From: Bacteroidaceae bacterium
GTDB taxonomy: Bacteria > Bacteroidota > Bacteroidia > Bacteroidales > Bacteroidaceae
Length of the DNA: 33,875 nucleotides
Direction: 5' to 3'
NCBI GenBank assembly: GCA_017381015.1
Contig: JAFOCV010000009.1
Coordinates: 1 to 33,875, forward strand
The notes beneath the pieces are model-generated. The model saw only the letters and a program-made list of their open reading frames with translations, searched no databases and was not told the DNA's origin. The translations under genes were made by a program, and so were the position numbers. Of the stretch, positions 31,228 to 33,875 are shown in pieces (position 1 is the first letter of the stretch; each line of letters opens with the position of its first letter).

Positions 31228-32010
31228 ATGAAGTTCAATAATAAGAATATAACAATTGGTAAGAATGTCAAGATTGGTGAGAATGTCAAAATAGGGGACA
31301 ATACAACAATCTACGACAATGTTACAATAGGTGATAATACAATCATATGCAATGATTGCGTTCTTGGTGAACCGCTGTATGGATATTATAAAGATGAAAA
31401 CTACGAGAATCCAGAACTTATCATAGGACCTAATAGTTTAATTAGAAGCCATTGTATATTTTATGCAGGAAGCTCTTTTGGCGAGAATTTGCAAACAGGG
31501 CATAGAGCGACAATGCGAGAGCATACTGTTGTAGGAAATAATTGTTCCATAGGGTCTTATTGTGATATTCAAGGTGAATGCACTATCGGTAACTATGTAC
31601 GCATGCATAGTTATGTTAATATTGGACAGGGTTCAGAGATTGAGGACTTTGTTTTTATTTCGCCATATACCGTACTTACTAATGATCCTACTCCTCCTTC
31701 AGAGGTGTTGGCTGGTGTTAAGATTGGAAAATACTCTCAGGTTACTACATCTTGTGTCTTATTGCCAGGTGCAGTAATTGGTAGAAATTGTTTGGTTTCT
31801 GCTCATTCCACTGTTGGTGGTACATTTGACGATTTTTCTTTAATATCAGGTTCACCAGCAAAACGTGTTTGTGATGTAAGGAAAGCTCCTTTTTTTAATG
31901 AGATAACAAACAAACGCCAGTATCCCTGGCAAAGAAATTTTGAAAGAAATATGCCGTGGGCAGGTATTGGTTTCGATCAATGGTGCAAAGAAACTGGTGA
32001 AGATTTATAG
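31228..32010 (+). CDS. Left-handed beta-helix (hexapeptide-repeat) acyltransferase
   Basis: The 260-residue protein is built from hexapeptide repeats ([IV]-G-x-N-x-x type) from residue 5 (ITIGKNVKIGENVKIGDN) to about 210, with a C-terminal tail. HRATMREHTVVG near residues 92-103 is like the catalytic-His region of LpxA-type acyltransferases. FdtC and QdtC, which N-acetylate 3-amino-3,6-dideoxyhexoses, are of this fold but use acetyl-CoA. The LpxA-like size and the adjacent ACP suggest an acyl-ACP donor here. It sits 2 bases after the reductase and 18 bases before the aminotransferase. Confidence 0.87.
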   Translation: MKFNNKNITIGKNVKIGENVKIGDNTTIYDNVTIGDNTIICNDCVLGEPLYGYYKDENYENPELIIGPNSLIRSHCIFYAGSSFGENLQTGHRATMREHTVVGNNCSIGSYCDIQGECTIGNYVRMHSYVNIGQGSEIEDFVFISPYTVLTNDPTPPSEVLAGVKIGKYSQVTTSCVLLPGAVIGRNCLVSAHSTVGGTFDDFSLISGSPAKRVCDVRKAPFFNEITNKRQYPWQRNFERNMPWAGIGFDQWCKETGEDL

Positions 32011-32028
32011 AATTAATAATCGACATAT

Positions 32029-33159
32029 ATGGCAAATATTCCATTCTTGTCTTTAAAAGACGTAACTGCTCTTCACGGAGCAGAAATTAACGAGGCTGTA
32101 ACTCGTGTAGTAAATAACGGTTGGTATCTTCAAGGTAAGGAGAATGAACGCTTTGAAGAAAACTATTCAAAATTCATAGGCAGCAAGTACACTATTGGTT
32201 GTGCTAACGGTCTGGATGCACTTATTTGGATTTTCCGTGCATACATTGAGATGGGAGTGATGCAGCCGGGTGATGAGGTGATTGTGCCTGCAAATACCTA
32301 TATTGCAACCGTCCTTGCTATTACAGAGAATAACCTTGTGCCTGTACTTATAGAGCCAAAGCCAAATACACTTCAGATTGATGATGACTTGATTGAGGCT
32401 GCTATCACTCCTAAGACTAAGGCTATTGCATTAGTTCATCTTTATGGACGTTTGGCTTATACTGATAAGATAGGTGAAATCTGCCAGAAGTATAACCTGA
32501 AGCTTGTTGAAGATTGTGCTCAGAGCCACGGTTGTAAGCATATTGATGGTCGTGTAACTGGTAATATTGGTGATGCTGCAGGCCATTCTTTCTATCCAGG
32601 TAAGAACCTTGGCGCTCTTGGTGATGGCGGTGCTGTTACTACAAACGATCCTGAGCTTGCAGCTTGCGTACGTGCTTTGGCAAACTATGGCAGCCAACAG
32701 AAGTATGTGTTCAAGTATGCTGGCCGTAACTCTCGTTTGGACGAGATTCAAGCAGCTGTTCTTGATGTGAAGTTGAAGTATATTACAGAGGATAACCAGC
32801 ATCGTAAAGAGGTGGCTCACTACTATTACGAGCACTTGGATAATCCGCTTATCTCACTTCCAGACCTTCTCCCTGACGAGCAGAATGCATACCATCTTTT
32901 CCCAATTATTGTAAATGATAAGAAGAATCGAGATCGTTTACACGATTATTTAGAGCAAAATGGTGTAGGTACTGTATGTCACTATCCTATTGCTCCACAT
33001 ATGCAGGAATGCTATGCAAAGGAGGGTTGGAATAATCCACGACTTTTTTTACCGATTACTGAACGTTTGGCAGATGAGGAATTGTCTCTTCCTATTGGCC
33101 CAGCTATTACTTTGGAGGAAGTGGCTGAGGTTGTTCGATTGGTTAATCTGTTCGAGTAA
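32029..33159 (+). CDS. DegT/DnrJ/EryC1/StrS-family sugar aminotransferase (FdtB/QdtB-like)
   Basis: This PLP-dependent enzyme transfers an amino group, usually from glutamate, to a keto-sugar nucleotide. The 376-residue protein has GCANGLDAL (57-65), EDCAQSHG (161-168, Asp pairing with the PLP ring nitrogen) and the Schiff-base lysine Lys192 in [14 protein letters not shown]. Next to FdtA/QdtA-type isomerases, the likely substrate is dTDP-3-keto-6-deoxyhexose, giving dTDP-3-amino-3,6-dideoxy-galactose or -glucose. Sequence alone does not settle which epimer. Full family length, no visible defects. Confidence 0.95.
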   Translation: MANIPFLSLKDVTALHGAEINEAVTRVVNNGWYLQGKENERFEENYSKFIGSKYTIGCANGLDALIWIFRAYIEMGVMQPGDEVIVPANTYIATVLAITENNLVPVLIEPKPNTLQIDDDLIEAAITPKTKAIALVHLYGRLAYTDKIGEICQKYNLKLVEDCAQSHGCKHIDGRVTGNIGDAAGHSFYPGKNLGALGDGGAVTTNDPELAACVRALANYGSQQKYVFKYAGRNSRLDEIQAAVLDVKLKYITEDNQHRKEVAHYYYEHLDNPLISLPDLLPDEQNAYHLFPIIVNDKKNRDRLHDYLEQNGVGTVCHYPIAPHMQECYAKEGWNNPRLFLPITERLADEELSLPIGPAITLEEVAEVVRLVNLFE

Positions 33160-33176
33160 ACTATGTTGTTAGTTTT

Positions 33177-33755
33177 ATGGGTAACAATGTTTTGTATAAG
33201 TCTGTAGGGGGGGGACCGAGAAATAGTAGTATAGAACTTTTTAGAATACTAGCTACTTTTCTTGTGTTGATTGTTCATTTGAATGGTTATTTTATAGGTC
33301 TCGATGTTCACGAGTTTAATTTTCATAGTTTCCCGCAAATTGTAGTCGAAGCATTATCCTGTGTTGCTGTAAACGGCTTTATATTAATATCGGGCTTTTT
33401 TGGTGTAAAACTATCGTTTCATACATTATGGAAGTTGTGGTCAGCGCTATTTTGTATATATGTGCCTTTATTCATATTGAAGCTGGTATTTGATGATCCC
33501 AATGAGGAGTGGAACTACCTGCATGGCTTTTTATGTGCAATCTTTCCTTTCTCTACTCGTGATGGTTATTTTGTCAATGGTTATATATTCTTAATTTTGG
33601 CAAGTCCTTTCTTGAATACCTATGTTAAAAATCACTCGAGGAAGCACTTCTTGCATTTTACAATAGGGTTATTATTATTTGAGTTTTGGGTTGATTGTAT
33701 ATGTAATCTGAAGACGTTTCACTTTAGTGAAGGATATTCAGGCTTACATTTTTTC
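33177..33755 (+). CDS. Acyltransferase-3 family membrane protein, truncated at the contig junction
   Basis: The first ~193 residues are an acyltransferase-3 (OafA/YfiQ-like) membrane protein, which O-acetylates surface sugars. SSIELFRILATFLVLIVH with the conserved His at about residue 39 starts the first helix, followed by VNGFILISGFF and more helices. After GYSGLHFF the frame stops matching the family: the DNA switches to a ParA-type fragment and the remaining 19 residues to 33812 are out-of-frame readthrough. A run of eight G at 33207-33214 in the codons for residues 11-13 could slip and switch the gene on and off. Confidence 0.82.
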
Positions 33756-33875
33756 TGCGGCGGATCAAAAACAAAATCAATCCCCGTTTGGAGATCTTCG
33801 GCGTCTTGCTGACCATGTTTGACGGCAGAACCAATTTCTCCACCCAGGTTGCCCAGGAAGTGCGGAAGCATTTCC
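33756..33875 (+). CDS. Fragment of a ParA/Soj chromosome-partitioning ATPase (probably foreign sequence)
   Basis: In the frame starting with CGG at 33758 the sequence reads RRIKNKINPRLEIFGVLL, then TMFDGRTNFSTQVAQEVRKHF up to the window end (split here). This is the conserved region of ParA/Soj after the central ATPase core (LTMFDxRTNLSxQVxxEV). The codons are GC-rich (CTG, CGG, GTC, GGC), unlike the AT-rich gene before it. The type resembles clostridial Soj rather than Bacteroidota ParA. There is no start, and it interrupts another gene mid-domain, so an assembly chimera is the simplest explanation. Confidence 0.75.

Overview
The window looks like the chromosome of a Prevotella-like member of the Bacteroidales, probably from a metagenome assembly. 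Three things suggest this: promoters with the Bacteroidota -7 box TAnnTTTG (TTTG about 20 bases upstream in the best cases), protein families typical of Bacteroidales (paired small envelope proteins, UpxY-type NusG paralogs, a GH84 hexosaminidase with a Prevotella-like C-terminal tail), and long AT-rich intergenic stretches full of short repeats. The last ~120 bases do not fit: they encode a fragment of a ParA/Soj protein of clostridial type, joined abruptly to the middle of an acyltransferase gene, so the right edge is probably a chimeric contig end.

Layout. 1-615: the end of an unrecognised CDS, a 45-bp direct repeat, and a 145-bp MITE-like remnant of an IS4-type element. 616-9957 (all minus strand): a compact housekeeping cluster of ten genes read from a glycosyltransferase down to an SDR oxidoreductase (GT2, small lipoprotein, secreted beta-rich protein, ApbE, Crp-like regulator, M3 peptidase, dCMP deaminase, S41 protease, Dtd, SDR). 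10069-10350 (plus): a promoter, SRP RNA, tRNA-Thr(UGU) and a terminator as one small RNA operon. 10435-16231 (minus): prs, a ThiE/TenI-like gene and a large GH84 enzyme. 16466-18782 (plus): an SGNH hydrolase plus MBOAT pair, the usual makeup of a polysaccharide O-acylation system.

18783-33755 (plus) is an exopolysaccharide/capsule locus. It opens with a ~550-nt structured leader containing an intrinsic terminator, followed by two UpxY-like antiterminators separated by long repeat-filled spacers. Then come ugd, rfbA, rfbB, a duplicated 3' stub of rfbB, a Wzx flippase, two tandem FdtA/QdtA-type ketoisomerases, an acyl carrier protein, an acyl-activating enzyme, a FabG-like reductase, a hexapeptide-repeat acyltransferase, a DegT aminotransferase and an acyltransferase-3 gene with a G8 tract. 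Together these can make dTDP-glucose, convert it to a 3-amino-3,6-dideoxyhexose and probably N-acylate it with a custom ACP-borne acyl group.

The most unusual content is in the spacers. A four-copy family of structured elements has compensatory changes in its helices and a conserved bulged A. At least eleven arrays of a degenerate 7-bp unit (CGCTAAT-like), all in the same orientation, lie in spacers and also inside the coding sequences of upxY1 and ugd. A minisatellite of eight exact-length 42-bp units carries a small hairpin in most units.
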